NCBI RefSeq assembly: GCF_022271435.1
Contig: NZ_JAFIQY010000006.1
Span: 62,001-126,000, forward strand
Origin: Streptomyces monomycini
GTDB lineage: Bacteria; Actinomycetota; Actinomycetes; Streptomycetales; Streptomycetaceae
DNA: 64,000 nt
Direction of reading: 5' to 3'
Shown: piece by piece, positions 50,616-59,097 of the stretch
How the letters are laid out: each line of letters opens with the position of its first letter
Position numbering within the stretch: position 1 is the first letter of the stretch
Made by a program: the position numbers and the translations under genes
Notes under the pieces: generated by a model
Told to the model about the DNA's origin: nothing
What the model saw: the letters and a program-made list of their open reading frames with translations, nothing else
Database searches by the model: none

Positions 50616-51423
50616 CCACCCGCATGTGAGCCGGCGCGCAGCGCTCCCGCGCCTCCTGGCGGTCGAACCAGGCGTACTCGGCGATCTCGCGGCCGGGCGC
50701 GGGGGCGATGTCCTGGGGGCCGCCGGTGAAGCACGTCATGTGCAGGGGGCGGCCGGCGTTCGCGCCGTGGGCCGTGGCGTGGATGGTGAAGGCTTCACAG
50801 AGGTCGCCCGCGGGTACGGACAGGCCGATTTCTTCGGAGAGTTCGCGAGAGAGGGCCTCGGGGGCGGTCTCCCCCGGTTCGTACTTGCCGCCGGGCAGGT
50901 AGAACGTGTCGTTGCCGCGCGTACGGACGCTGAGCAGGCGGCCGTCGCGCACGTGCAGCCAGCCCACGGAGCGCAGGGGCGCCGGGCGGCCCAGGGTGAT
51001 CACTTCCTCGCCGGTGGCCTCGTCCGTGCGGCGGTCGCGTTCCGTGAAGCCCAGGTGGGCGTAGAACGCGCGGGCCGTCTCGTTGCGGGCGAAGACTCCG
51101 AGGGTGAGGGCGCCGTGGAGAGCCGCGGCGTGTTCGAGGAGCTGGGCGCCGATGCCGCGGCCCTGCGCCTCGGGGGCGACGAAGAGGCCGCCGATCTCGG
51201 AGCCCAGGAGGCCGAGAAGGCCCAGTACGGTGCCGTTCTGACGGTCTTCAGCCACCCAGTTGTCGGCCTGCACGAGGTACACCTCGCGGACCTCGCGGGC
51301 GCGCTCCCCCGTCCCCTCGTCCTCGATGAACGGGTGGGCCCGGCGTACGGCGCGGGACCACAGGTCCATGACGGCGGGCTCGTCCGCCGGGCGGTAGGGG
51401 CGGATGATCGTCGGGCTGCTCAT
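50578..51423 (-). CDS. GNAT acetyltransferase - Nudix hydrolase fusion
   Basis: 281 residues from ATG 51423 (MSSPTIIRPYRPADEPAVMD). Residues 1-140 are a GNAT domain with the acetyl-CoA loop GLFVAPEAQGRGIGAQLLEH and the terminal RAFYAHLGF. Residues ~155-281 are a Nudix domain with a full Nudix box, GGKYEPGETAPEALSRELSE followed by EIGL. The GNAT half is YafP-like. The two activities in one chain suggest acetylation and hydrolysis of related nucleotide or amine substrates, but neither is known. A start at 51459 has no ribosome-binding site. Confidence 0.88.
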   Translation of the reverse strand: MSSPTIIRPYRPADEPAVMDLWSRAVRRAHPFIEDEGTGERAREVREVYLVQADNWVAEDRQNGTVLGLLGLLGSEIGGLFVAPEAQGRGIGAQLLEHAAALHGALTLGVFARNETARAFYAHLGFTERDRRTDEATGEEVITLGRPAPLRSVGWLHVRDGRLLSVRTRGNDTFYLPGGKYEPGETAPEALSRELSEEIGLSVPAGDLCEAFTIHATAHGANAGRPLHMTCFTGGPQDIAPAPGREIAEYAWFDRQEARERCAPAHMRVVNRLIAQGRMTA

Positions 51424-51593
51424 CCGGTCGACGGTAGGCGGGGAGGGCGGGGGCGGCAACTTCTTTTGAGGCGGCGGCCGCCGGACGGTGGTTGATCGTG
51501 ACCGGCCCGCAGGCCACGCTGAACCCTCCGGCCGGGGGCGGGACTTGCCGCTCCGGCCAGGCCCCGAGCAAGAAACGAAGGAGTCGCACCCTT

Positions 51594-52004
51594 ATGTGGA
51601 AGTGTGAGCAGGTCGTCGGCGCCGGTCTGGACGTCGAGGAGGCCTCGGCCCTCTACCGCGCGTCCACGCTCGCCGAGCGCCGCCCGGTGGACGACGTGGA
51701 GCGGTTCACGCAGATGCTGGCCGGCGCGAACCTCGTCGTCACCGCCCGTACCGAGGACGGGCGCCTCATCGGCATCGCCCGCTCGATGACCGACGGCGCC
51801 TACGCCACGTACCTCAGCGACCTGGCCGTCGACGTCGCGTTCCAGGGCCAGGGGGTCGGCCGCGAACTCGTCCGCGTCACCCGGGAAGCGGCCCCCCGCG
51901 CCAAGCTGATCCTGCTCTCGGCGCCGGGCGCAGTCGACTACTACCCGCACATAGGCTTCTCCCGCCACGACTCCGCCTGGACCCTCCCCGGCCTGGGCAC
52001 CTGA
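51594..52004 (+). CDS. GNAT-family N-acetyltransferase
   Basis: 136 residues: acetyl-CoA-binding segment LAVDVAFQGQGVGRELVRVT near residues 82-101, and the terminal VDYYPHIGFSRHDSAW. The short size is normal for this subgroup (PA2578/YjdJ-like). ATG 51594 has GAAGGAG upstream; the longer frame from 51492 does not. Divergent from the GNAT-Nudix gene. Substrate unknown. Confidence 0.88.
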   Translation: MWKCEQVVGAGLDVEEASALYRASTLAERRPVDDVERFTQMLAGANLVVTARTEDGRLIGIARSMTDGAYATYLSDLAVDVAFQGQGVGRELVRVTREAAPRAKLILLSAPGAVDYYPHIGFSRHDSAWTLPGLGT

Positions 52005-52235
52005 GGCCCGGTGCGGCCGATGTCCGGGGCGAGGCGCGGCCGACGCCCCTGGCCCGGTGCGGCCGGTCGGTAGGTCCGCAATCTGCCGAAGGATGTATCC
52101 GGGGCCCGGCCGGTGTCCGACTTAAGGCTGACGTGAGTCTGTACCTGACGCGTACGACATGGGCGGAATCCCGTGACGTAATGGAAGGGAGGGGCTGGAA
52201 GTCAGGCTCCGAACCGTACGCAAGGGGAGACCACC

Positions 52236-52412
52236 ATGCAGTCCAGGACGAACGCCGGCCGACGTGCTCGGACCACCGTCATGGTCGCGCTGCTCGTGGC
52301 CGTGCTGTGGGGCGGTGTCGCGCTGACGAAGGGCGCGGCGCAGGCCGACGGAGCGGCGCCGGGCGGGCCCGTGGGGCACCTCAGCCGCGCCGTCGAGATC
52401 ATCCGGGGCTGA
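52236..52412 (+). CDS. Small membrane or secreted protein (58 residues)
   Basis: A short gene starting ATG at 52236 with AAGGGGAG upstream. The protein has a basic N-terminus (MQSRTNAGRRARTT), one hydrophobic helix (VMVALLVAVLWGGVAL) and a 28-residue extracytoplasmic tail ending HLSRAVEIIRG. It may be a signal-anchor protein or a signal peptide followed by a short peptide after AQA. It is followed directly by a strong terminator, as expected for a real transcription unit. No family recognised. Confidence 0.6.
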   Translation: MQSRTNAGRRARTTVMVALLVAVLWGGVALTKGAAQADGAAPGGPVGHLSRAVEIIRG

Positions 52413-52431
52413 GGCACGCCAGGACGCTGAC

Positions 52432-52479
52432 AGGGCGGGCCCGGAGGCGAACCGTTTCGGTTGCCTCCGGGCCCGCCCT
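52432..52479. terminator. Long bidirectional hairpin
   Basis: A perfect 17-bp stem (AGGGCGGGCCCGGAGGC and complement) whose 14-base loop can itself pair (AACCG/CGGTT). It separates the 58-residue gene from the end of the convergent bkd operon. Confidence 0.9.
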
Positions 52480-52544
52480 CATGTCGTACCGGGCCCGCCC
52501 TCACGTGGTGCGGAGGCCGGGGCCGGGGCCCGGGCCGTGCCCCG

Positions 52545-54026
52545 TCAGGCCCAGGTGATCAGCCGCTTGGGCTGCTCCAGGATCGCCGCGATGTCCGCGA
52601 GGACCTTGGAGCCCAGCTCGCCGTCGACCAGCCGGTGGTCGAAGGAGAGCGCCAGCGTGGTGACCTGGCGGGGCTTGACCTTTCCCTTGTGGACCCAGGG
52701 CTGGAGCTTGACCGCGCCGAAGGCGAGGATCGCCGGCTCCCCGGGGTTGAGGATCGGGGTGCCGGTGTCGACGCCGAAGACGCCCACGTTGGTGATGGTG
52801 ACCGTGCCGCCCGCCATGTCACCGGGCGCCGTCTTGCCCTCGCGCGCCGTGGTGACCAGCTCGCCGAGCGCGGCGGCCAGCTGCGGCAGGGTCTTGGCGT
52901 CCGCGTCCTTGATGTTCGGGACGATCAGGCCGCGGGGGGTGGCCGCGGCGATGCCCAGGTTCACGTAGTGCTTGCGGACGATCTCCTGGTTCTCCTCGTC
53001 CCAGGCCGCGCTGATCTCGGGGTTGCGCTTGATGGCGACCAGCAGCGCCTTGGCCACGAGCAGCAGCGGGTTGACGCGCAGGCCCGCCATGTCGGGGTCC
53101 TGCTTCAGCTCCTGGACGAGCTTCATCGTGCGGGTCACGTCGACGGTGATGAACTCCGTGACGTGCGGCGCGGTGAAGGCGCTGTTGACCATCGCCTGCG
53201 CGGTGGCCTTGCGTACGCCCTTGATCGGGACACGGGTCTCCCGGGCGCGTACCGCCTCGGAGCCCGGGGAGGGAGCGGTGGCGGCCGGGGCCGCCGCCGC
53301 GGCCGGGGCCTCGGCGGCAGGTGCGGGGGCCGCCGCCGCGTGCACGTCCTCGCGGGTGATGACGCCGTCCGGGCCGGTCGGGGTGACCGTGGCCAGGTCG
53401 ATGCCGAGGTCCTTGGCCAGCTTGCGGACCGGGGGCTTGGCCAGCGGCCGCCCGGCCGCGGGGACGGCAGCCGGGGCGGAGGGGGCCGGAGGTGCCGGAG
53501 TGGCAGGAGTGGCGGGGGCCGGGGCGGCCGGGGCCGACACCGCGGCGTGGCCGTTCAGCTCCGCCTGGAGCGCCGCGGCGGCCGGTTCCCGCTCCGGTGC
53601 GCCCGGCTGCGGCTTGCGCGCCCGCCGCTTGGTGGACGAGGGGGCCGCGCCGTACCCGACGAGGACGGCCTGCCGGCCCTGCGGCTCGGCGTCCTCCTCG
53701 TCGGCGGCCGGAGCGGGCCCGGCAGCGGCGGCCGGGGCGGGTGCCTCGGCCGGGCCGGCGCCCGGGTCGGTGTCCACGGCGATGATCGAGGTGCCCACGT
53801 CGACCGTGGCGCCCTCCTCGAAGTGCACCGCGTGCACCACGCCCTCGTACGGGCAGGGCAGCTCCACGGCGGCCTTGGCGGTCTCCACCTCGCAGATGAC
53901 CTGCCCGTCGGTGACGGTGTCACCCGGCTTCACGTACCACTTGAGGATTTCGGCCTCGGTGAGTCCCTCGCCCACGTCGGGCATCTTGAACTCGCGGAAG
54001 CGCTGTTCGGCTGCGGTCATGGTCAC
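52545..54026 (-). CDS. bkdC: 2-oxoacid dehydrogenase E2, dihydrolipoyl acyltransferase
   Basis: 493 residues: lipoyl domain (1-85) with the lipoylation Lys in EVETAKAAVELP (about residue 51), an Ala/Pro linker, a peripheral subunit-binding domain (VRKLAKDLGIDLATVTPTGP, near 205-225), another Ala/Pro linker and the catalytic domain (about 270-493) with SFDHRLVDGELG (active His about 464). It moves acyl groups from E1 to CoA. Last gene of the operon E1-alpha, E1-beta, E2; E3 (lipoamide dehydrogenase) is elsewhere. Branched-chain (bkd) is inferred from order and family. Confidence 0.92.
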   Translation of the reverse strand: MTMTAAEQRFREFKMPDVGEGLTEAEILKWYVKPGDTVTDGQVICEVETAKAAVELPCPYEGVVHAVHFEEGATVDVGTSIIAVDTDPGAGPAEAPAPAAAAGPAPAADEEDAEPQGRQAVLVGYGAAPSSTKRRARKPQPGAPEREPAAAALQAELNGHAAVSAPAAPAPATPATPAPPAPSAPAAVPAAGRPLAKPPVRKLAKDLGIDLATVTPTGPDGVITREDVHAAAAPAPAAEAPAAAAAPAATAPSPGSEAVRARETRVPIKGVRKATAQAMVNSAFTAPHVTEFITVDVTRTMKLVQELKQDPDMAGLRVNPLLLVAKALLVAIKRNPEISAAWDEENQEIVRKHYVNLGIAAATPRGLIVPNIKDADAKTLPQLAAALGELVTTAREGKTAPGDMAGGTVTITNVGVFGVDTGTPILNPGEPAILAFGAVKLQPWVHKGKVKPRQVTTLALSFDHRLVDGELGSKVLADIAAILEQPKRLITWA

Positions 54027-54041
54027 TACTCCTCAAGCCCT

Positions 54042-55025
54042 TCAGTACGCCAGCGCGCGGTCGACCGCGTCGAGCACCCGGTCGAGTCCCGGCAGGTATT
54101 CGTCCTCCAGCCTGGACGGCGGGTACGGCGAGTGGAAGCCGCCCACCCGCAGCACCGGCGCCTCCAGGTGGTAGAAGCACCGCTCGGTGATGCGGGCGGC
54201 GATCTCCGAGCCCGAACCGAGGAAGACCGGTGCCTCGTGGACGACGACCAGCCGCCGGGTCTTCTCCACGGAGGCCTGGATCGCGTCGAAGTCCATGGGC
54301 GAGATCGAGCGCAGGTCCAGGACCTCGACCGACTTGCCCTCCTCGGCGGCGACCTTGGCGGCGTCCAGGCAGACCTTGACCATCGGGCCGTACGCGGCCA
54401 GCGTCACGTCCGTACCGGCCTGCGCCACCCGCGCCGCGTGCAGCGGGTCGGGGATCGCCTCGGTGTCCAGGCGGCCCTTGTCGTGGTAGCGGCGCTTGGG
54501 CTCGAAGTAGATGACCGGGTCGTCGCTCTCGATGGCCTGACGCATCATCCAGTACGCGTCCGAGGCGTTCGAGGGCGAGACGCACTTGAGGCCCGCGACG
54601 TGCGCGAAGAGGGCCTCGGGCGACTCGGAGTGGTGCTCGACCGCGCCGATGCCGCCGCCGTAGGGGATACGGATGACGACCGGCATCTTGATCTTGCCGA
54701 GGGCGCGGGCGTGCATCTTGGCGAGCTGGGTGACGATCTGGTCGTACGCGGGGAAGACGAAACCGTCGAACTGGATCTCCACCACGGGCCGGTAGCCGCG
54801 CAGCGCCATGCCGATGGCGGTGCCGACGATGCCGGACTCGGCGAGCGGCGTGTCGATCACCCGCTCCTCGCCGAAGTCCTTCTGCAGCCCGTCGGTGACG
54901 CGGAAGACGCCGCCGAGCTTGCCGACGTCCTCGCCCATGATCAGGACCTTGGGGTCGGCCTCCATGGAGGCGCGCAGCGAGGCGTTGATCGCCTTGGACA
55001 GCGTGATCTTCTCGAAGACAGCCAT
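54042..55025 (-). CDS. bkdB: 2-oxoacid dehydrogenase E1 component, beta subunit
   Basis: 327 residues with the transketolase pyrimidine-binding domain (about 1-175; VLIMGEDVGKLGGVFRVTDG, EIQFDGFVFPAYDQIVTQLA) and the C-terminal transketolase domain (about 190-320; SVEVLDLRSISPMDFDAI). With the alpha subunit it forms the thiamin-diphosphate E1 that decarboxylates branched-chain 2-oxoacids from Val, Leu and Ile, giving the starter units for branched fatty acids and some polyketides. Begins 2 bp after the E1-alpha stop. Confidence 0.93.
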   Translation of the reverse strand: MAVFEKITLSKAINASLRASMEADPKVLIMGEDVGKLGGVFRVTDGLQKDFGEERVIDTPLAESGIVGTAIGMALRGYRPVVEIQFDGFVFPAYDQIVTQLAKMHARALGKIKMPVVIRIPYGGGIGAVEHHSESPEALFAHVAGLKCVSPSNASDAYWMMRQAIESDDPVIYFEPKRRYHDKGRLDTEAIPDPLHAARVAQAGTDVTLAAYGPMVKVCLDAAKVAAEEGKSVEVLDLRSISPMDFDAIQASVEKTRRLVVVHEAPVFLGSGSEIAARITERCFYHLEAPVLRVGGFHSPYPPSRLEDEYLPGLDRVLDAVDRALAY

Positions 55026-55027
55026 GG

Positions 55028-56218
55028 TCAGTTCTCCTCCGCGTCCGCGAACGACGCCTGGTACGCGGCGAACTGCGCGCGCTCCTCGTCTACGAGCGCG
55101 TGTCCGTCGGCGTACACGTTCTCAAAAATGGCCATGGTGTCCGGGTCGGGCATCGTGCGCACCACCTCGCGCACCCGCTTGCCCAGCGTCTCGCTCTCCT
55201 CCTCGACGGAGTCCAGGTAGGCCTGGTCGGCGATGCCCTCGGTCTCCAGGTAGGTGCGCAGCCGCAGGATCGGGTCCTTGGCCTCCCACGCCTCGCGCTC
55301 CTCGTCGGCGCGGTAGCGCGTCGGGTCGTCGGAGGTGGTGTGGGCGCCCATCCGGTACGTGAACGCCTCGACCAGGGTCGGGCCCTCGCCCGCGCGGGCC
55401 CGCTCCAGGGCCGCCCTGGTCACCGCCAGGCAGGCCAGGACGTCGTTGCCGTCCACCCGGACACCGGGGAAGCCGTAGCCGCGGGCGCGCTGGTAGAGCG
55501 GGACGCGGGTCTGCTTCTCGGTGGGCTCGGAGATCGCCCACTGGTTGTTCTGGCAGAAGAACACCACGGGGGCGTTGTAGACCGCGGAGAAGGTGAAGGA
55601 CTCGGCCACGTCGCCCTGGCTGGAGGCGCCGTCACCGAAGTACGCGATGACCGCCGAGTCGGCGCCGTCCTTCTGGACGCCCATGGCGTAGCCGGTCGCG
55701 TGCAGCGCCTGGGAGCCGATCACGATCGTGTACAGGTGGAAGTTGTTGCTGTTGGGGTCCCAGCCGCCGTTGTTCACGCCGCGGAACATGCCCAGCAGGT
55801 TCGTCGGGTCCACGCCACGGCACCAGGCGACCCCGTGCTCCCGGTAGGTCGGGAAGACGTAGTCGTCGTCGCGCAGCGCGCGCCCGGAGCCGATCTGGGC
55901 GGCCTCCTGGCCCAGCAGCGAGGCCCACAGGCCCAGCTCACCCTGGCGCTGGAGGGTGGTCGCCTCGGCGTCGAAGCGCCGCGTGAGGACCATGTCCCGG
56001 TACAGCCCGCGCAGTTCCCCGTCCGAGAGGTCGATCGCGTACTCGGGGTGCTCGACGCGCTTGCCCTCGGGGGTCAGCAGCTGTACCAGCTGATCCTGCT
56101 CCGCCTCGGCAGGGGCCGGGGCGGCCGCCTTCGCCTTGGCGGGTGACGCCTTCTTTGCGGTGGTGCGCTTGCCGCCACCGCGGGTGTTCTTCCGCGCGGC
56201 AGTGCTCTCCACGGTCAC
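55028..56218 (-). CDS. bkdA: 2-oxoacid dehydrogenase E1 component, alpha subunit
   Basis: About 396 residues. GTG 56218 has GGAGGAG upstream at good spacing. A ~45-residue basic, Ala/Lys-rich N-terminal extension (RKNTRGGGKRTTAKKASPAK) precedes the E1-alpha fold. The thiamin motif is GDGASSQGDVAE, followed ~20 residues later by QNNQWAIS, and the phosphorylation-loop region reads YRMGAHTTSDDPTRYR. First gene of the bkd operon; its promoter must lie in the 334-bp gap to the DevR-like gene. Confidence 0.92.
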   Translation of the reverse strand: MTVESTAARKNTRGGGKRTTAKKASPAKAKAAAPAPAEAEQDQLVQLLTPEGKRVEHPEYAIDLSDGELRGLYRDMVLTRRFDAEATTLQRQGELGLWASLLGQEAAQIGSGRALRDDDYVFPTYREHGVAWCRGVDPTNLLGMFRGVNNGGWDPNSNNFHLYTIVIGSQALHATGYAMGVQKDGADSAVIAYFGDGASSQGDVAESFTFSAVYNAPVVFFCQNNQWAISEPTEKQTRVPLYQRARGYGFPGVRVDGNDVLACLAVTRAALERARAGEGPTLVEAFTYRMGAHTTSDDPTRYRADEEREAWEAKDPILRLRTYLETEGIADQAYLDSVEEESETLGKRVREVVRTMPDPDTMAIFENVYADGHALVDEERAQFAAYQASFADAEEN

Positions 56219-56552
56219 GTGCTGCTCCTCCGTCTGTCCGGCCCCCGGGGTCCGCCGGTGGCCGTATTGCGGCTCACCCGGTATCCGATACGGCGCACGG
56301 GGTGTGTGCGGCACGGCGCGGCCCGGGTGGAACAAGGTGCCCCGGCCACGGCCTGCCGGAAGGGGCGTTGTGCCCTACTTCCGGAGCCTAGGCGAAAGGG
56401 GCCCTGACCTGCGACTTTGCTTGGGGTTCCAAGTATTTTGCTTGGATTTCCGAGCATGCGCGCCGACCAGTCGGCAATCCCCTGTTCACAGCGTTGCAGT
56501 CCGCCGGGACAACGGCACGTTATATCGGTGACCTGGAGCACGGGAAGAGTTG
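56219..56552. other. Divergent promoter region of bkd operon and DevR-like gene
   Basis: 334 bp without a gene. At 56420-56433 there is an inverted repeat CTTGG-GGTT-CCAAG, and a third TTGCTTGG word at 56438-56445, in an AT-richer patch 200 bp upstream of bkdA. This could be an operator for an Lrp/AsnC-type or other regulator of the operon. The rest is GC-rich with no visible coding region. Confidence 0.55.
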
Positions 56553-57230
56553 GTGTGTGAGACTGATCGTGTGCGCGACGACGGAAAAATCACGGTATTC
56601 CTGCTCGACGACCACGAGGTCGTACGGCGCGGCGTCCACGAGATGCTCTCGGTGGAGGCGGACATCGAGGTGGTCGGTGAGGCCGGTACCGCCGCAGATG
56701 CCCTGGTCAGGATCCCTGCGACGCGTCCGGACGTGGCCGTGCTGGACGTCCGGCTGCCGGACGGCAGCGGTGTGGAGGTCTGCCGGGAGATCCGTTCCCA
56801 GGACGAGTCGATCAAATGCCTGATGCTCACGTCTTTCGCGGACGACGAAGCTCTCTTCGACGCCATCATGGCGGGTGCGTCCGGGTACGTGCTCAAGGCG
56901 ATCCGCGGCAACGAGCTGCTGACCGCCGTACGGGACGTGGCGGCCGGCAAGTCGCTGCTGGACCCGGTGGCCACCGCCCGCGTACTGGAACGCCTGCGCG
57001 ACGGCAACAATCCGCGCGGCGACCAGCGGCTGGCCGGCCTGACCGAGCAGGAGCGCAAGATCCTCGACCTGATCGGCGAGGGGCTGACCAACCGGGTGAT
57101 CGGCGAGCGGCTGCATCTCGCCGAGAAGACGATCAAGAACTACGTCTCCAGCCTGCTCTCCAAGATGGGCATGGAGCGCCGGTCGCAGGCGGCTGCCTAT
57201 GTGGCGCGGATGCAGGCGGAGCGGCAGTAG
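56553..57230 (+). CDS. DevR/NarL-type response regulator
   Basis: About 225 residues. Receiver domain (about 13-125): FLLDDHEVVRRGVHEML (acidic pair), VAVLDVRLPDGSG with phospho-Asp near residue 65, and GASGYVLKA with the conserved Lys. The LuxR-type helix-turn-helix (about 160-220) is LTEQERKILDLIGEGLTNRV, then EKTIKNYVSSLLSKM. The sequence type is DevR/DosR, linked to hypoxia or dormancy responses. No histidine kinase is adjacent, so it is an orphan regulator here. GTG 56553 is preferred; the TTG at 56550 and a GTG at 56571 are alternatives. Confidence 0.88.
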   Translation: MCETDRVRDDGKITVFLLDDHEVVRRGVHEMLSVEADIEVVGEAGTAADALVRIPATRPDVAVLDVRLPDGSGVEVCREIRSQDESIKCLMLTSFADDEALFDAIMAGASGYVLKAIRGNELLTAVRDVAAGKSLLDPVATARVLERLRDGNNPRGDQRLAGLTEQERKILDLIGEGLTNRVIGERLHLAEKTIKNYVSSLLSKMGMERRSQAAAYVARMQAERQ

Positions 57231-57393
57231 CGCCGCGTGAAAATCCTGGGGTTTTTCCGTGTGCGAAATGTATGCGGTGGACGTGACGGCATACGGGCGG
57301 ACGTGGGTGAACGTTCAAGAGTAGGAAAAATTCGGCGCCCGTAACCGCTCTGACCTCCTAAAACAGCACCGAAGCAGAGAATTGCCGCACGAT

Positions 57394-57413
57394 TCAGGAC
57401 CAACGTCCCGTTT
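57394..57413. promoter_or_regulatory. DevR/OsdR-like box upstream of the PPOX gene
   Basis: The core GGACCAACGTCC is an inverted repeat GGAC/GTCC with a 4-base spacer in the context TTCA...CGTT. It matches the DevR box pattern (TTSGGGAC-WW-GTCCCSAA type) in about 14 of 20 positions, 55 bp upstream of the flavin-oxidase gene and next to a DevR-type regulator. Confidence 0.5.
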
Positions 57414-57467
57414 CCACCAGGGCGGGTGCCCCTACTTTCGTACGCACCGGCACGGCAGGGTGTAGCC

Positions 57468-57884
57468 ATGCCCACCGACGACCTCCACGCCATCGAGCTG
57501 CTGAACCGCGTCCCTTACGGACGGGTGTCGGCCAGCCAGCGGGCGCTGCCCTTCACCGCCGTCACGCGGCATGTCGTGACCGACGGCCGGCTGCTGCTGC
57601 GGCTGCACCGCGGCCACGGCTACCACCGCGCCCTGGACGGCAACGTCGTCGCCTACGAGGCCGACAACGTGAATTCCGGCGCCAACGACACCTGGTCCGT
57701 CCAGTTCACCGGCACCGCCCGGGCCATCGCGCCCACGCCGGCCGAGTTCGAACTGTTCGGACCCACGCCGCGGCTGGCCGACGGAGAGCCCTTCGACCCG
57801 GTTTTCCTCCGCATAGAACCGGAGTTTGTCAAGGTCCACTACCTCTGTGATGTCCCTCTGTTCCGTTACGCCCACTCAGCGTGA
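57468..57884 (+). CDS. Pyridoxamine 5'-phosphate oxidase family flavin-binding protein
   Basis: 138 residues of the split-barrel PPOX fold: LLNRVPYGRVSASQRALPFT, then HRALDGNVVAYEADNVNSG and SVQFTGTARAI. Such proteins bind FMN or F420 and reduce or oxidise small molecules; members of the DevR regulon in actinobacteria include PPOX-type proteins. It is preceded by a DevR-like box. ATG 57468. The phosphotransferase gene follows at 24 bp. Confidence 0.85.
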   Translation: MPTDDLHAIELLNRVPYGRVSASQRALPFTAVTRHVVTDGRLLLRLHRGHGYHRALDGNVVAYEADNVNSGANDTWSVQFTGTARAIAPTPAEFELFGPTPRLADGEPFDPVFLRIEPEFVKVHYLCDVPLFRYAHSA

Positions 57885-57907
57885 CGCGGTGATCTAACAT
57901 CTGGCGC

Positions 57908-58948
57908 GTGCTGCGCTCATCCGATGTCCGGACGGTGACCACGCCCGACGGACACACCCTCGGCTCCCTGCTGCGCCGTTACGGCGCCGGGGAGCCGTTG
58001 ACGTGCGAGCCGGTCGCCGAGGGGCTGCTCAACCGCGGTTACCGCCTCGCCACCACCCACGGCCGCTACTTCCTCAAACACCACCTCGACGGCGACCAGG
58101 CCGCCATCGCCCGCCAGCACCGCGCCACGCGCCGCCTGGGCGCGCTCGGCCTGCCGGTCGCCCCGCCGCTCGCCGACGCGGACGGCCGCACGGTCACGGT
58201 CCTCGGCGGCCGGTGCTACGCGCTGCACCCGTGGGTCGAGGGCCGCCACCGCGACGGCGCCGCCCTCACCCGGCTCCAGTCGCGCCGCCTGGGCGCCCTG
58301 CTGGGCCATGTGCACACCGCGCTGGAGCAGGTCATAACGCGCGATCCGGCGGGCCCCCGTACCCCGTACGAGCATCCGGGCGCCGACCCGGCACGGACCT
58401 TCGAGATGATCGGCGAACTGCTCGCGCTCGCCCGCCGGACCCGCCCGCGCAGCAGCTTCGACGAACTCGCCGAACACCGCCTGCTGGAGCGCCGGACGCT
58501 GCTGGAACGGGAGGCGCACCGGCGGCCGGCGGCGGCGCAGGTACCGGCCGCCGGCTGGGTCCACGGCGACTTCCACCCGCTCAACCTGCTCTACCGGGGT
58601 GCCGAGCCCGCCGCCATCGTCGACTGGGACCGGCTGGGCGTGCAGCCCCGCGCCGAGGAGGCCGTACGGGCCGCGGCCATCTTCTTCGTCCAGCCCGCCG
58701 GCACCCTCGACCTGCCGAAGGTACGGGCCTACGCGGGCGCCTACCGCCGCGCCTCGGGCGCCGGAGCGGCGGAACTGGCCGCCGCCGTGCACCGGGTGTG
58801 GTGGGAGCGCCTCAACGACTTCTGGATGCTCGACTGGCGCTACCGGCTCGGCGACCGGCGGGCCGACCCGCAGTTCCCGGCGGCGGCCGCGCTGGCGGTG
58901 TGGTGGACGCGGGAGTACGCGGCGGTGCGGGGGGCTTTCACCGAGTGA
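57908..58948 (+). CDS. Aminoglycoside phosphotransferase family protein
   Basis: 346 residues with the APH/choline-kinase fold. Catalytic loop WVHGDFHPLNLLYRGAEPAA (Brenner motif HGDFHPLN) and the following VDWDRLG (metal Asp). The N-lobe has GYRLATTHGRYFLKHHLDGD with the ATP-binding Lys. The layout is closest to homoserine kinase type-II/HSK2-like or fructosamine-kinase-like proteins, so it need not be an antibiotic-resistance gene; the substrate is unknown. GTG start at 57908, likely co-transcribed with the PPOX gene. Confidence 0.85.
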   Translation: MLRSSDVRTVTTPDGHTLGSLLRRYGAGEPLTCEPVAEGLLNRGYRLATTHGRYFLKHHLDGDQAAIARQHRATRRLGALGLPVAPPLADADGRTVTVLGGRCYALHPWVEGRHRDGAALTRLQSRRLGALLGHVHTALEQVITRDPAGPRTPYEHPGADPARTFEMIGELLALARRTRPRSSFDELAEHRLLERRTLLEREAHRRPAAAQVPAAGWVHGDFHPLNLLYRGAEPAAIVDWDRLGVQPRAEEAVRAAAIFFVQPAGTLDLPKVRAYAGAYRRASGAGAAELAAAVHRVWWERLNDFWMLDWRYRLGDRRADPQFPAAAALAVWWTREYAAVRGAFTE

Positions 58949-58977
58949 CGGGGCCGGGGAGCGAGGGGCCGGGGACG

Positions 58978-59015
58978 ACTCAGCGGGCGGCCGGTGATCC
59001 GGCCGCCCGCTGAGT
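58978..59015. terminator. Bidirectional terminator
   Basis: ACTCAGCGGGCGGCCGG and its perfect complement form a 17-bp stem with a TGAT loop, between the convergent phosphotransferase and kinase genes. Confidence 0.9.
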
Positions 59016-59097
59016 ACGGACGAGGGGCTGAGCGGTGGTGGTGCGGGCGCTGAGGGGTGGTCAGGCGGCCGCCGACCGCCGGTCGGTGGCCAGGCGG

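Noticed and set aside
57908..58948. Aminoglycoside resistance gene
   Set aside because: The fold family includes many metabolic kinases; no resistance-type subfamily signature or linkage to a resistance or biosynthetic cluster was seen.
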